Source: Paratinospora sagittata (taxonomy: Eukaryota > Streptophyta > Magnoliopsida > Ranunculales > Menispermaceae). Taken from it: DNA of 64,000 bases. The stretch lies in contig CM069605.1 of assembly GCA_035771175.1 (NCBI GenBank), positions 24,320,288-24,384,287 of the forward strand. Direction: 5' to 3'. The notes under the pieces are model-generated. The model did not search any database and had not been told where the DNA came from. It saw only the letters and a list, made by a program, of their open reading frames with translations. The position numbers were made by a program, and so were the translations under genes. Positions 22,086 through 32,663 of this stretch are shown one piece after another (within the stretch, counting starts at the first letter, position 1; every line of letters starts with the position of its first letter).

Positions 22086-23770
22086 CTAGAGATTTTGCAA
22101 AATGGTTATCAAGCTTTTTCTTTGCAAAACGTTGGGGATAGGGGATGGGAGGTTTAAGGATAGGTGGGTTGTCTGAAAAAGTGATGCGACCCGAAACATA
22201 GTCTTTTTTGTAGCCTCTTTCTCTTCCTCCAATGCAACTCTGTTGCCTTTGTTCAGACTTTCCTCTTCAACTTCTTCTTGAACATCTTCTTGGGCATGTG
22301 AGGATGGTGATGGACTGGATGATGAAGAAGTGGTAGGCTTTACACTGCTTGGTAAAAGATCAATTTCTACTTCCTTTCCACTTCTCAATTTGATAGCCTT
22401 GCACTGCTCCTTTGGGTTCACCTCTGTGTTGCTTGGGAAGGAGCTTCTTTGTTGGTCATTGATTGAAGACACAATCTGCCCAATTTGTATTTCCAAGTTC
22501 TTGATTGAAGCAGACATGTTGCCCATATGAGTCTCAATGTTGTTAACCCTAGACTCAGTCTTCTCAAACTTGTTGGATGTCTCTCCAATGAACTTGGCCA
22601 AAATGTCTTCAAGTGGAGACTTTTTCTCTTGTACTTGTGAATTGAACCCCGGTGGTTGCAACACATTTCTATTCTTAGAGTAGAAAAAATTTTCATGATT
22701 CCTAACCCTCGGATGGTACTAATTTGGCACTTGAGAGCCACCTTGGTTCCCTCTGTAGTTGTCCTAGTTGCCTCTATAGTTGTACAATCTGTTGTTCAGA
22801 AACTGTACTTGCTCTTCTTGACCACCAAAACCTTGAGGAACTGATCTTGCTGCTGCAATGGATGCTATGGAAGATGAAGGGCTTCCTTGTAGAGTGGAAA
22901 CCTTGTCAGATAAAGCTGCCATGTGATGCAACATACTAGCCATCTGTGAAGATAATAAGGTCATTTGATCAACCTCATGTAAACCAACCACTTTCTCGAT
23001 TGGTACCCTCTCACTTGTATGCTCAGACGTATTGGAAGCCATCTCTTCAATCAACATCAAGGCTTCATTTGTTGTCTTCCCCAATAGTGTACCTCATACT
23101 GCAACATCAACTAATGACCTTGTAGATAAGGTCATGGCATTTTAAAACATTTGAATCTGCAACCACTCTTGGTACCCATGTTGAGGACATCTTCTCAATA
23201 GGTCTTTAAATCTTTTCCAAGCCTCATATAAGGATTCAGACTCCAATTGTCTCGATTGATTGATTTTCGCTCTCAGTTGTGATATCCTTGCAGGTGTGAA
23301 GAGTTTCTGAAGAAACTTTTGGAGCATCTCCTCCCATGTAGTAATGCTCCCTGGTAGTAAAAATTGGAGCCATGATCTTGCTTTGTCCCTTAATGAATAT
23401 AGGAACAATCTCAGCCTTATTTGCTCTTCCGGACCCCGTTTATTTTCACTGTGTCACACATCTGTAAGAAAGTGTTGATGTGGACCGTTGGATCTTCTTG
23501 AGGTACTCCACCAAACTAGTGTTGTTGTACTATTGTGATCAAGGAAGGCTTCAACTCAAAGTTGTTAGCATTGATTAGCAGCCTTGCAATCCCAGAGTAG
23601 TTATTGTTAACCACTGGCTTGAAGTAATCCCTCAAACGCAACTAGTTGTTCCCTTTAGTCATGGTTTTTTCTTGTGCTATTGCTCTTCCATCTCTTCTTA
23701 GTCTACCAAAGGTTCTCTCAATCTCCGGATCAAGAGGTGTGATTTCAGCACTTCTCACTCTTCGCATGAA
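22086..23770 (-). pseudogene. Gag, element B
   Basis: The gag start lies near 23766 (pattern DPEIERTFGRLRR, then LRDYFKPVVNNNYSG). The core SLRDKARSWLQFLLPGSITTW and LYEAWKRFKDLLRRCPQHG lie at 23142-23408, followed by a linker with two frames (22764-23084 and 22418-22741) and a C-terminal acidic, Ser-rich part (22086-22664). Several stops and frame changes are present. Confidence 0.75.
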
Positions 23771-23875
23771 CCAATGAAACCTAACACGAAGAAGAGAAAA
23801 ACAAACAAACAAAAATACCTAAATTAAGATCAAAATCAATTTGCAATGGTATTACTAAAAGTAAAATTGACACAT

Positions 23876-23893
23876 TCCCCGACAACGACGCCA
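23876..23893 (-). promoter_or_regulatory. Primer binding site of element B (decayed tRNA-Asp type)
   Basis: It matches the site of element A (7005-7022) at 16 of 18 positions. Both differences are G to A on the strand shown. It lies just inside the LTR end at about 23900, between LTR and gag. Confidence 0.8.
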
Positions 23894-23899
23894 AAAACT

Positions 23900-24272
23900 T
23901 GATGATGATTATTTAGATTCGCAAGTACACGAATTATCAAGTTATAATATATCGAGGTGAGTCGGGTTATCGCCTCAGGAAAAGTAAATTTTACTAATAT
24001 AAATGCCCAAAACTATAATGATTCTAATTTTATTTAGGTGATCAAAATGGGATGATTTAATTGTTGAAATTGAGAGTAAACAAAAGTAACACAAATCAAA
24101 GAAAATTGAATTAAAATGGGAGAAAAATCAATGAATGAAAGTCCTAAAGATTGATTTCACTATGTTCTATCTTATGGATTTTCAAAAGGTTATGTTATTG
24201 AATCAATTGCTAAAATTCATAAACCATGAATTCTAACCCATCCAAACCCCTCTCTCGAACGCAATTCGAATA
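23900..24272 (-). repeat. 5' LTR of element B, 3' portion
   Basis: This is the primer-proximal end of the LTR, interrupted by element T. The last five bases, GAATA (24268-24272), are the left target duplication of T. The LTR resumes at 34062. It contains the CCCCTCTCTCGA block typical of this Athila LTR family, also seen near 34085, 47520, 54120 and 54170. Confidence 0.8.
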
Positions 24273-24400
24273 TGTAATACCCTAGGATTGTACCCAAAAA
24301 AAAAAATTCGGGTACCTGCCCGAACGTTCAGGCGCATGCTCGAACGTTCAGAGAGTACGGTCCACGGCCTGCCCAAGTCTACCAAATTAGGGGAAGAAAA
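24273..24400 (+). repeat. Remnant head of the 5' LTR of element T
   Basis: TGTAATACCCTAGGATTG and the GGTACCTGCCCGAACGTTCAGGCGCA region match the start of the 3' LTR (32664-32760) with a few differences. The copies then diverge: the 5' copy repeats CTCGAACGTTCAG and continues into GC-richer sequence, while the 3' copy goes directly to a TATA box. Either the 3' copy has a deletion or the 5' copy a replacement. Confidence 0.7.
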
Positions 24401-24405
24401 ATTTT

Positions 24406-24426
24406 ATTAGATATATATATCTCTAG

Positions 24427-24477
<51 letters not shown>

Positions 24478-24602
24478 TTGTATATAGTTAAGATTTATAT
24501 TAAATATATATCTAGAAAACTATATGATTTTATATAGTTTAGATTTAAATATATATAGTTATGATTTATGAAAAAAAAAAACTATATATATAAAATTATG
24601 AC

Positions 24603-24639
<37 letters not shown>

Positions 24640-24850
24640 GAGATATATATATCTCTAGAACTATATATATGTGAATTATATATAGTTGAGATTTATATTA
24701 AATATATATCTAGAAAATTATATAAATTTTATATAGTTTAGTTTCAAATATATATATATAGTGATTTATAAAAACTATATATATAGTTATGATTAAATAT
24801 ATATATCTATACATTCATGTATATATGTATATGCGATATATATATGTCAT
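24406..24850 (+). repeat. Two tandem AT-rich units of about 230 bases with (AT)n
   Basis: Both units start near GATATATATATCTCTAGAACTA (24406 and 24642) and share the order GAATT-TATATAGTT, AGATTTATATTAAATATATATC, TAGAAAA, TATATAGTTTAG and TATAGTTATGATTA. A pure (AT)n run of about 50 bases lies at 24424-24474. No gene is present. Replication slippage or an old duplication is the simplest reading. Confidence 0.7.
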
Positions 24851-24997
24851 ATTGCTAATGAAGAATTTTGATTACATGATGGCATAAACATCAAGAGAAA
24901 AATAGAAAATATTGTCTAACAGACAAAGAATAAATCTTAAAAATGTTAAGAATATATTTTGCGTCTTCCACAAATTTATTTTCCTTTCAGCAAAAGA

Positions 24998-26585
24998 ATG
25001 GCCTCAAGTGAAGGAACAACTCCCAGTAGTAGGGAACCAATTCCCATTAGACTCAAGGAATTGTCCAAAAGGGAGGTTATGATTATGAGGAGCATCGACA
25101 ATAGAGATCTCCGCCTCCGTCCGATCCTTCACAACAAACTCACAACTCTAGGGTGGTTGAACATAACAAAAGTTGAGGGTCACGTCTCTTACAATTTTGT
25201 GAGATCCTTCTACGAAGCCATGAATTGCGTGAGACTTCAAGAAGATGGGATCAGCCCTGTTTTGGAGACAACAGTCATGGGAATAAAAATTTCTATCAAC
25301 ATTGAGATTATTGCTCGACTTATGGAGTTTCCGATTAAGGAGAGAATTATTGATCCACACGAACTCCAGACAGTTGCAGAGATCGCGGAGTCTAATGAAC
25401 AATTGTTCAATTCTCTCGTCAAAGAGTCATACACTCAATCGACGTACACCAACCTACCAAACAATCTTCTTAAACCATCTCTTGTCAATCTCGGAAAGAT
25501 TGTATTCGGCAACATCTTGCCAGAAAGGGGGACTAGAGGCACTATGTCAATGGCTCAACTTCTTGTGTTATACTGCATAGAGAAGAAAATTAAGGTCTCC
25601 CTACCTCACATTATCATCCAACAAATGTTGAGGGTGATTCAAAACCCTTTAAGAAAGGAATTCCTCGGCTACGGAATCTTGATTATGAGGATGTTATACG
25701 AGGCAAAAGTCAACACTTTTGATGGGACGTCAAAGCAGATCACTGAGCCGGTTACAGCATCCTCTATCTTCAAGACATATGGCACAAGTGAATGGGTAAC
25801 TGACGAGGAAATATTCGGCACGACGTTAAGAAATGTCGAAAGAATGAGAGACAAACATAGACGTTGTCTTCGAAGAAGTCGACGCAAGATTCCTGTCAGG
25901 GAAGTACCAAATAATGAGCCAAACCAGAATTCTACATCAAACCCAGCCCCGAATAATGATGCAACCGATCGACTATTCACTGAGGAAGACTTATTAACCA
26001 ACCTGAATCAACCTTAACCAAATCAAGATAGACAAAGTGCTCAAGCAAACAACCTGGAACGTGCCAACTCAAGGCAATACTTCGTACCAAAGGTTTCCAA
26101 TGCCTGAGGTACCGTATCAGCCAGTTCCACAAGTTCCTGTAAACCAACAACAACAGAGTTGGGCAGTACCAAATTTTGGAAGGCAGGACATACCAATGAG
26201 CCCTTTGTTTCAAAAATTTTCACCCCAAACATATCCAAATATCCAAGGGGTTCCAATTAGGAGATCCCCGTACGATCACATCAACTATCCCTCACCTATG
26301 AATCACCCGTGCAACCAATACTTTCCACCAATGCCTACGGCCTACCCTCCACCTATGGGACAATCGACCCATCAACCATCAATGGGACAATCGACTAACC
26401 CATTTGAACAGTTAAATGTAATGGCATCCAGTATTGCTGAGATGAGAGAGACTCAAAATAATTTGTTAACGCGTATGCAAAACTTCAAAGAAGAACAAGC
26501 AAATTCTCAACCTTCTGGTAGTAGTCATTCTGCACCTAGCATGAGGTCTAGAAGGAGCGGTAGTAGGCAGAAAAATCAAGATTGA
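24998..26585 (+). pseudogene. ORF resembling the 'putative plant transposon protein' domain, upstream of T gag
   Basis: An ATG at 24998 opens 339 codons to 26017. One frame change later a Pro/Gln-rich tail with a coiled-coil-like end runs 26037-26585 (MASSIAEMRETQNNLLTRMQ). The first part resembles the PF20167-type family: an LGWLNI segment, VRSFYEAM, then LVNLGKIVFGNILPERGTRG and a helical MSMAQLLVLYCIEKKI block, followed by basic RCLRRSRRK. The family is common next to plant retroelements and has no proven biochemical role. A TTTTCCTTTCAG stretch just before the ATG could be a splice acceptor. It may be a nested insertion or a captured ORF. Confidence 0.6.
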
Positions 26586-26613
26586 TTACTGGCATTGTAA
26601 ACTTTTCTTCTAT

Positions 26614-26966
26614 ATGAATGAGAATGTTTTGTTTATGACTATCTTTGGTGGACCGACTTACAACCATTCTTTCTTTTGTATCACTAATTTTGGAATGGTA
26701 TGGGACATAACAAAATTGGAGGATACTAAACAAAATGTGGAAGTAAGAAAACCCACGACCTTGTATGAAAAGAAACATTTGGAGAAAGTTCCATTACTAA
26801 TATTATCACTAAGTTTACACGGTATGGGACGAGTAAATTTGGACGATACTATTAGTGAACTACTGTTCAGCCGATGTTTTATAGAGACCGTGTTCATACA
26901 ACTTAACTTGGTTACCATCTTTATTACCAAAGTCATGTGGTATGGGACACACGAACTTGGATAATA
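26614..26966 (+). repeat. Three degenerate repeats of about 120 bases
   Basis: GGTATGGGAC followed by an A-rich stretch and TTGGA(G/C)GATACT occurs at about 26696, 26820 and 26938, spaced 118-124 bases. The preceding 30 bases are also similar (ATCACTAA or TTACCAAA words). A 116-codon ORF covers all three, but the repeats fall in different frames, so I treat the signal as DNA-level. Confidence 0.5.
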
Positions 26967-27357
26967 ATCGAAAAGAGTAAGAGTTTGAATACATAAGATT
27001 CCGATAGAACGTTAGATCAGGATATTTACTGAGGTAAATCCTAGAATTCTTATGACTCGTATGGATTTTCAATGAAATATATATGTATGTTCACAAAGAC
27101 TAGAACCAAATCATTTGAAATACTTGCAAAGTTTTGTACTTATTATATAAACATTCTAAACTTGTTTTTACACCATGGCCAAACATACGAGGCACATAAA
27201 GTTCTTTGATTCCTCAACAAAAACCTTACACTATACTTAGAAAAATAGGTGATTTTAATATTGCAGTACTCTCGAAATTGATGTTGAGCACACTATAACA
27301 TTATATTTGGCTACAGTTCCTAAATCTTGGTTTTATTTTCTCCTTGCCAGTGAGAAA
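26967..27357 (+). other. AT-rich stretch before gag of element T
   Basis: No gene is supported. In an intact relative the LTR end and primer site would lie here, but neither a GTGTGACA end nor TGGTATCAGAGC was found. The last bases before gag (CCTTGCCAGTGAGAAA) are probably original leader. Confidence 0.4.
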
Positions 27358-28551
27358 ATGCAAACCAGGAAGAGAGGAAGGCCACGTACTGTCCGTCCAG
27401 CAGTGGAGGCACCTCCTGAGATTCAGGAACCGCCACCTCCGACGACAGCACGAGTCACACCCGACACTGCCACTACATCTGGGCAGGCAATACCACCCCC
27501 ACCCGCACCCTTTGCCATGCCTTCAAGCATGAAAACCTTCTTCGCCGGATTTATTGAGGCGATGAAAGTCACTGTTCAAACTATCGTTCTTGAGACCGCG
27601 GCCAGTCAGGTTGCCACTGTTCAGGCACCTGTAAGATTTGGGTCGGAATCTCAAACCGATCAGATTACCAAGTACAAGAGGCTACAACCTCTTACTTTTG
27701 CTGGCACCATTGATGTTGAAGAGGTGCAGAGATGGTTAGATGAGTCAAAAAAGGCTCTAGATGCAATGGGAGTCGACGAGACTCGAAAGATTCCACTAGC
27801 AACCTACCAACTTATTGGCGGAGCAAACACATGGTGGATAACTGTAAAAGAAGACCCAAAGGTCAACAAAGCAGATATGACTTGGTAAAAATTTGAGTCA
27901 ATGTTTATTGATGAGTATTTTCCCGAAGCTGTGAAGAGGCAGAAGCGTAAGGAATTCACTAAGTTATACCAAGGTAGCATGACCGTCAGGGAATATGCTG
28001 GCAAATTCAAAGAACTATCGGTTTACTCTCTCTTCACCATCTCAACGGAGCAAGATAAGAGTAAGAAATTTTATAATGGCCTTCGCCATGATATTCGACA
28101 AGCCTTGTCGATCTTGGATCTCAAGATTTACAAAGAGGTTGTTGACAAGGCCATGAGCTTTGAACAAGAGAAGATCATGCAGGAGCAGAGAATGAATAAG
28201 GTAAAATGGCCTGCAACATTTTCCCAACAGGGCTCGCAGCAGGGCAACAAGAAGAAGCCTTACTATAATCAGAACCCCGCCCTCCCAAAATCTGTTCAGA
28301 AGAATGAGGCCACAACACTTGCGGCTGAACCTTCTAACCCTAACCATCAGGGTTTTCGAAATCATGGCCGCGGAGGTCGTTATGGAAGGGGTGGCCGTAG
28401 AAACGACAATGGCAGGGGTGGTGGTCGGCACCACAATCAGCATGGCCAGCAGAACAATCATGACGGCCAGCAGAACAATCAGCAGTATAGGCCAACATGT
28501 TACAACTGTGGCCAGCAGGGCCACGTAAAATATGCATGTCCGCACCTCTAA
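27358..28551 (+). pseudogene. Gag with zinc knuckle, element T
   Basis: The start ATG is 27358, with a basic N-terminus (QTRKRGRPRTVR). The capsid region has LQPLTFAGTIDVEEVQRWL and ATYQLIGGANTWW. After an in-frame TAA (27886-27888) the same frame continues with FESMFIDEYFPEAVKRQKR and KEFTKLYQGSMTVREYAGKF. A Gly/Arg/Gln-rich linker leads to the CCHC zinc knuckle CYNCGQQGHVKYAC near 28498. A second in-frame TAA lies at 28549-28551. The layout is standard for Tekay-type Gag. Confidence 0.85.
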
Positions 28552-29212
28552 CAACCTATTCCCGTTGTTCTAGTCCAACAAGCACCACCTGCTGCTAATG
28601 CCCAACCGAGGCAGAACCAGCAAAATCAGGGACAGCGGAACCAGGGCAGAGCATTTGCCATCGCTCAACAACCCATCCCAGACAACAATGTAGTCGAAGG
28701 TACCTTTCCTTTGTTCAATACAATGGTGCATGTTTTGTTCGATTCAGGTGCTACGCATTCTTTCATATCGTCTGCATTGGTAAGACATTTAGGCCTGCAT
28801 CCTGAACCCACAGGCATCACACTCCATGTCACATCACCGTTAGGATCTGGTACTGACGTGAATTTGCAGTGTTCTCGATGTGAGCTTCGAATGTCAAAAT
28901 AGATAATATATGCAGATATTTTTGTGATGGACATTGAAGACTTCGATATCATCCTCGGCATGGATTGGCTAACACCACTAAATGCAAAGATCGAATGTAT
29001 GAAGAAGCAAGTTCAGTTAACCTTGCCTACATGAGAGATTGTCAAGATTCAGGGAACAAGGAAATGGAAACACAAATCAACAGTTGCACTTCTCAAGGCA
29101 CAACTTCGAGCTCTATCCCTTGGTGATGAAAATGAACCACCAGCACGGTACCCTCTCGAAGTACATGATGTCCCAGTAATGTCTGAATTCCCAACAGTTT
29201 TCTAAATGACCT
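28552..29212 (+). pseudogene. Aspartic protease, element T
   Basis: In frame with gag, the protease active site reads VLFDSGATHSFIS (near 28735-28773), with ADIFVMDIEDFDIILGMDWL downstream. Stops occur at 28900-28902 and 29032-29034. A frame change near 29205 separates it from RT. The stops would prevent a full polyprotein. Confidence 0.85.
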
Positions 29213-30773
29213 TCCTGGTCTACCGCTTGTTCAAGAATTCGATTTTGAAATCAATCTCATACCTGGGACCGGGCCTATCTCAATTCCACCATACAAAATG
29301 TCAAATGTCGAGATGGTCGAATTGGACAAACAACTGAAGGAATTATAGAGTCATGGCTTCATCAGAAAAAGTTCATCACCTTGGGGCGCTCCAGTTCTAT
29401 TTGTTCGCAAAAATGATGGTTCGTTACGACTTTGCATCGACTATCGCAAGCTGAATAACATCACCATTAAGAACAGATACCCGTTGCCCAGGATCGATGA
29501 CTTGTTCGACCAACTTAGAGATGCAAAATACTTCTTTAAGATTGATTTACGGTCCGGTTATCACCAACTCCGGACCCGAGAGTCGAACATTACAAGACGG
29601 CATTCAGAACTCGATACGGTCACTACGAGTTCTTGGTCATGCCGTTCTGTTTAACAAATGCACCCACTGCATTCATGGATTTGATGAATCACATCTTCAG
29701 GTTATACTTAGACCGATTTGTGGTGGTTTTTGTGGGCGATATCTTGATATACTCCTCAACCAAGGAAGACCATAAAATACATCTAAAGATAGTCCTCCAA
29801 ACCATGAGAAGCCACCAACTGTATGCAAAGTTGAGTAAGTGCGAATTTTGGGCGAAGCGAGTTCAATTCATTGGCCATGTCGTTTCAGGCAATGGCATTG
29901 AGGAAGATCCTTCTAAGGTTGAAGCAGCCTACCACTGTTACTCAGATTAGGAGTTTTCTTGGTTTGGCTGGCTATTACAGACGCTTCATCAAGGACTTCT
30001 CAAAGATTGTTGAACCTATGACAAAGCTCACTCGGAAGGACATGCGATTCATCTGGAATCCCGCCTGTGAAGCATCATTTCAAGAATTGAAGAAGCGCCT
30101 CATGACGACACTAGTACTAATCACTCCAAGAAATATACTTGGATTTTCACTATACACCGACGCCTCTCTCCAAGGCTTAGGTGTCGTACTAATGCAAGAA
30201 GGCCAAGTGGTTGCATATACATCCAGACAACTGAAGATTCATGAGGGTAATTACCTAACACATGACTTGGAACTTGCAGCTGTCGTATTTGCACTGAAGT
30301 TATGGCGACATTGCCTATACGGTGAACGGTTTGAGGTCTTCTCGGATCACAAGAGTCTTAAGTACATCTACACCTAGAGAGACCTAAACTTCCACCAAAA
30401 AGGATGGTTGGAATTCTTGAAAGATTATGACTTTCAATTCCAGTACCATCCCGGTAAGGCCAATGTTGTGGCCGATGCCTTGACTAGAAAATCTTATGTT
30501 GCTTGCACTCTTAACTACGAAATGGGGAAGTTGGCTACAGAGATGGAGAACTTTAACCTACAGCTGAACGAAGAGGGACCAAGATCACGACTCTCTCAAT
30601 TATCAGCCAACTCTGAGCTCGTCCGAAAGATTTCAACAGATCAAGCCAATGACCCTATGTTAATGGAGAAACGAGAACTTCTACTCAGTGGACAGGACCT
30701 TTCTCACTGGTCAGTCGCTGAAGACGAGGTCGTTTTCTATAAAAAAATGTCTCTGTCTACCGAACGATCCTGA
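29213..30773 (+). pseudogene. Reverse transcriptase and RNase H, element T
   Basis: RT shows [50 protein letters not shown] and the catalytic block [12 protein letters not shown] near 29720-29755. There the usual first catalytic Asp has become Gly, so RT would be inactive even without the stops. Frame changes lie near 29572 and 29930. RNase H has [31 protein letters not shown] and SDHKSLKYI, with a TAG at 30375-30377. Confidence 0.85.
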
Positions 30774-31694
30774 GGTTCGGAAAGAAGTGCTTACAGAGAT
30801 GCACTGTTCGAGGTACGCTATGCATCCTGGGGGTGACAAGATGTACAAGGATGTCAAGCAATAATTCTGGTTTTTTGGGATGAAAAAGGCGATTGCAGAC
30901 TTCGTTGCTCGATGTCTCGTTTGCCAAAAAGTTAAGGCAGAACGAAGACTTCCCTCTGGTCTCCTCCAGCTGTTACCTATTGGAGAATGGAAGTGGGAGA
31001 ACATAACAATGGATTTTGTTACGGCCTTACCTCGAAATAATAAAGGGCAAGATGTTATATGGGTTATCATTGACAGACTTACAAAGTCTGCACACTTCTT
31101 ACCAATAAAGTTCACGGATAACCTCGCCAAACTTGTCGAACTATATGAAAGAGAGATCATTCGCCTCCGTGGCATACCACTCACGATAGTCTCTGATCGA
31201 GACCCTCGATTCACATCAAAGTCTTGGCAAACCTTCTAGAGTAGAATGGGCTCTAAGATCACCATGAGCACAACATTTCACCCTCAGACTGATGGGCAGT
31301 CAGAGCAGCTTATCCAAATCTTGGAAGACAAGTTACAATGCTGCATTTTGGACTTTAATGACGGATGGGCAAAGTACTTACATTTAGCCGAGTTTGCATA
31401 CAACAACAGCTACCAAACTAGTATCGGCATGGCACCATACGAGGCTCTCAATGGTCTCCCTTGCAGATCTCCGGTATGCTGGTTAGATATGGTAGATCGA
31501 CCGAAGTTGGGCCCTGAACTAGTTCAAGAGACTTCTGAGAAGATCACACTAGTAAAAAAGCAACTTCGTGTTGCACAAAGTCGACAGAAGAGCTATGCTG
31601 ATAAGCGGAGACAGCCTCTAGAGTTTGATAAGGGGGACTTTGTTTTTCTAAAAGTTCAGCCCACACGAGGTGTCAAACGCTTTGGGATCAAATG
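30774..31694 (+). pseudogene. Integrase, element T
   Basis: The zinc-binding N-terminus is recognisable (MHPGGDKMYKDV through CLVCQKVKAERR, with one stop). The catalytic core keeps all three acidic residues: Asp in TMDFVTALPR, Asp in IVSDRDPRFTS and Glu in DGQSEQLIQILED. Stops lie at 31237-31239 and 31693-31695. A GKGDFVFLK-like C-terminal module (FDKGDFVFLKVQP) precedes the chromodomain. Confidence 0.85.
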
Positions 31695-32058
31695 AAAGCT
31701 CTCCCCACGGTATATCGATCAATTTTATATCATTGAACGTATTGGCAAACTTGCTTATCGTCTGTCCCTTCCATCGTCTATGCCTAAGGTTCATGACGTT
31801 TTTCACGTATTTATGCTTCAAAAGTATCGCCCTGATCCTTCGCATATCATCCATCTAGTCGAGGTTTGGGTTGAGGAAGGAAATAGGTATCAGGAGAGAG
31901 CGATACAGATTTTGGATAGAAAAACTCAAGAACTACGGCGACGTAGCATACCACTTGTGAAAGTGCTCTGGGATCACCACGGCATCGCAGAAGCAACATG
32001 GGAACTAGAAGCAACAATTAAACAGAAACACCCTGAATTGTTTTCTAGTACCAACTGA
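31695..32058 (+). pseudogene. Chromodomain at the integrase C-terminus, element T
   Basis: HDVFHVFMLQKYRPDPSHII leads into a chromodomain-like fold with ERAIQILDRKTQELRRR, IPLVKVLWDHHGIAEATWE and a final helix ending at TGA 32056-32058. This arrangement defines chromoviruses. Such chromodomains are thought to direct insertion towards heterochromatin. The one long open frame here starts at 31780. Confidence 0.85.
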
Positions 32059-32149
32059 TGATGTGATACATTGTACTATTTTCACTTATCAATAAAATGA
32101 TGGAACCTTGTTTACACCTATCTTAATACATTGTTTCACTTGAATAACT

Positions 32150-32629
32150 ATGCAGATGTCTGAAAATAATATCAATGATATAGTGATGCACACACGCAGT
32201 GGCCTCCTTGGCAACTTGTGGCTACTCCTTAAAAATCAGAGTCAAGTCACAACTACCTTGCATCGCCAACTACATCGCCACACAGACAACGATCCTTATT
32301 GCCAGAACGTGCATGACTTTTTCGTAATAATCTTGCCCAAAACAATCTCGTGCACTCATCTTGTCAGGCGGTCGGATTAGAGCAACAGCTCAAAAAAGCA
32401 TTCCACCGCTCAACTTACCTCCCCCCTCAAACAATGTAACCAGCGCCCTACACCACCATCTGTTAAGCAAAGGTTAGAATCTTCTGAGGACGAATCCGAC
32501 TCCATTTGCTCTCCATGGTTTCATGATGTTGAGAATTCCACTGGCCACAGTGCCATTCAGGGACCATACATGACCTACCCTGAACTAGCAAACGATGACG
32601 CCGGCAGTGAATCTCACTACTTGAACTGA
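32150..32629 (+). pseudogene. Extra ORF downstream of pol in element T, no known family
   Basis: A single frame from ATG 32150 to TGA 32627-32629 covers 159 codons with one in-frame TAG (32378-32380). The first part is His/Gln/Thr-rich; the second is Pro-rich and then acidic (RLESSEDESDSICSP, PELANDDAGSESHYLN). It lies 90 bases after the chromodomain stop and 20 bases before the polypurine tract. Chromoviruses normally have only non-coding DNA here. I do not recognise the product. A chance frame is possible, but composition and length argue for a former gene. Confidence 0.5.
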
Positions 32630-32650
32630 TTTTGAGGGCGAAATCCTTTT

Positions 32651-32663
32651 AAGGGAGGTAGAG
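32651..32663 (+). promoter_or_regulatory. Polypurine tract of element T
   Basis: AAGGGAGGTAGAG lies immediately before the LTR start TGTAATACC, in the GGCGAAATCCTTTTAAGG context usual for Tekay-type elements. It would prime plus-strand synthesis. Confidence 0.85.

Noticed and set aside
28042..28554. 170-codon minus-strand ORF over the gag of element T.
   Set aside because: It is the antisense shadow of the Gly/Arg/Gln-rich linker and zinc knuckle coding sequence.
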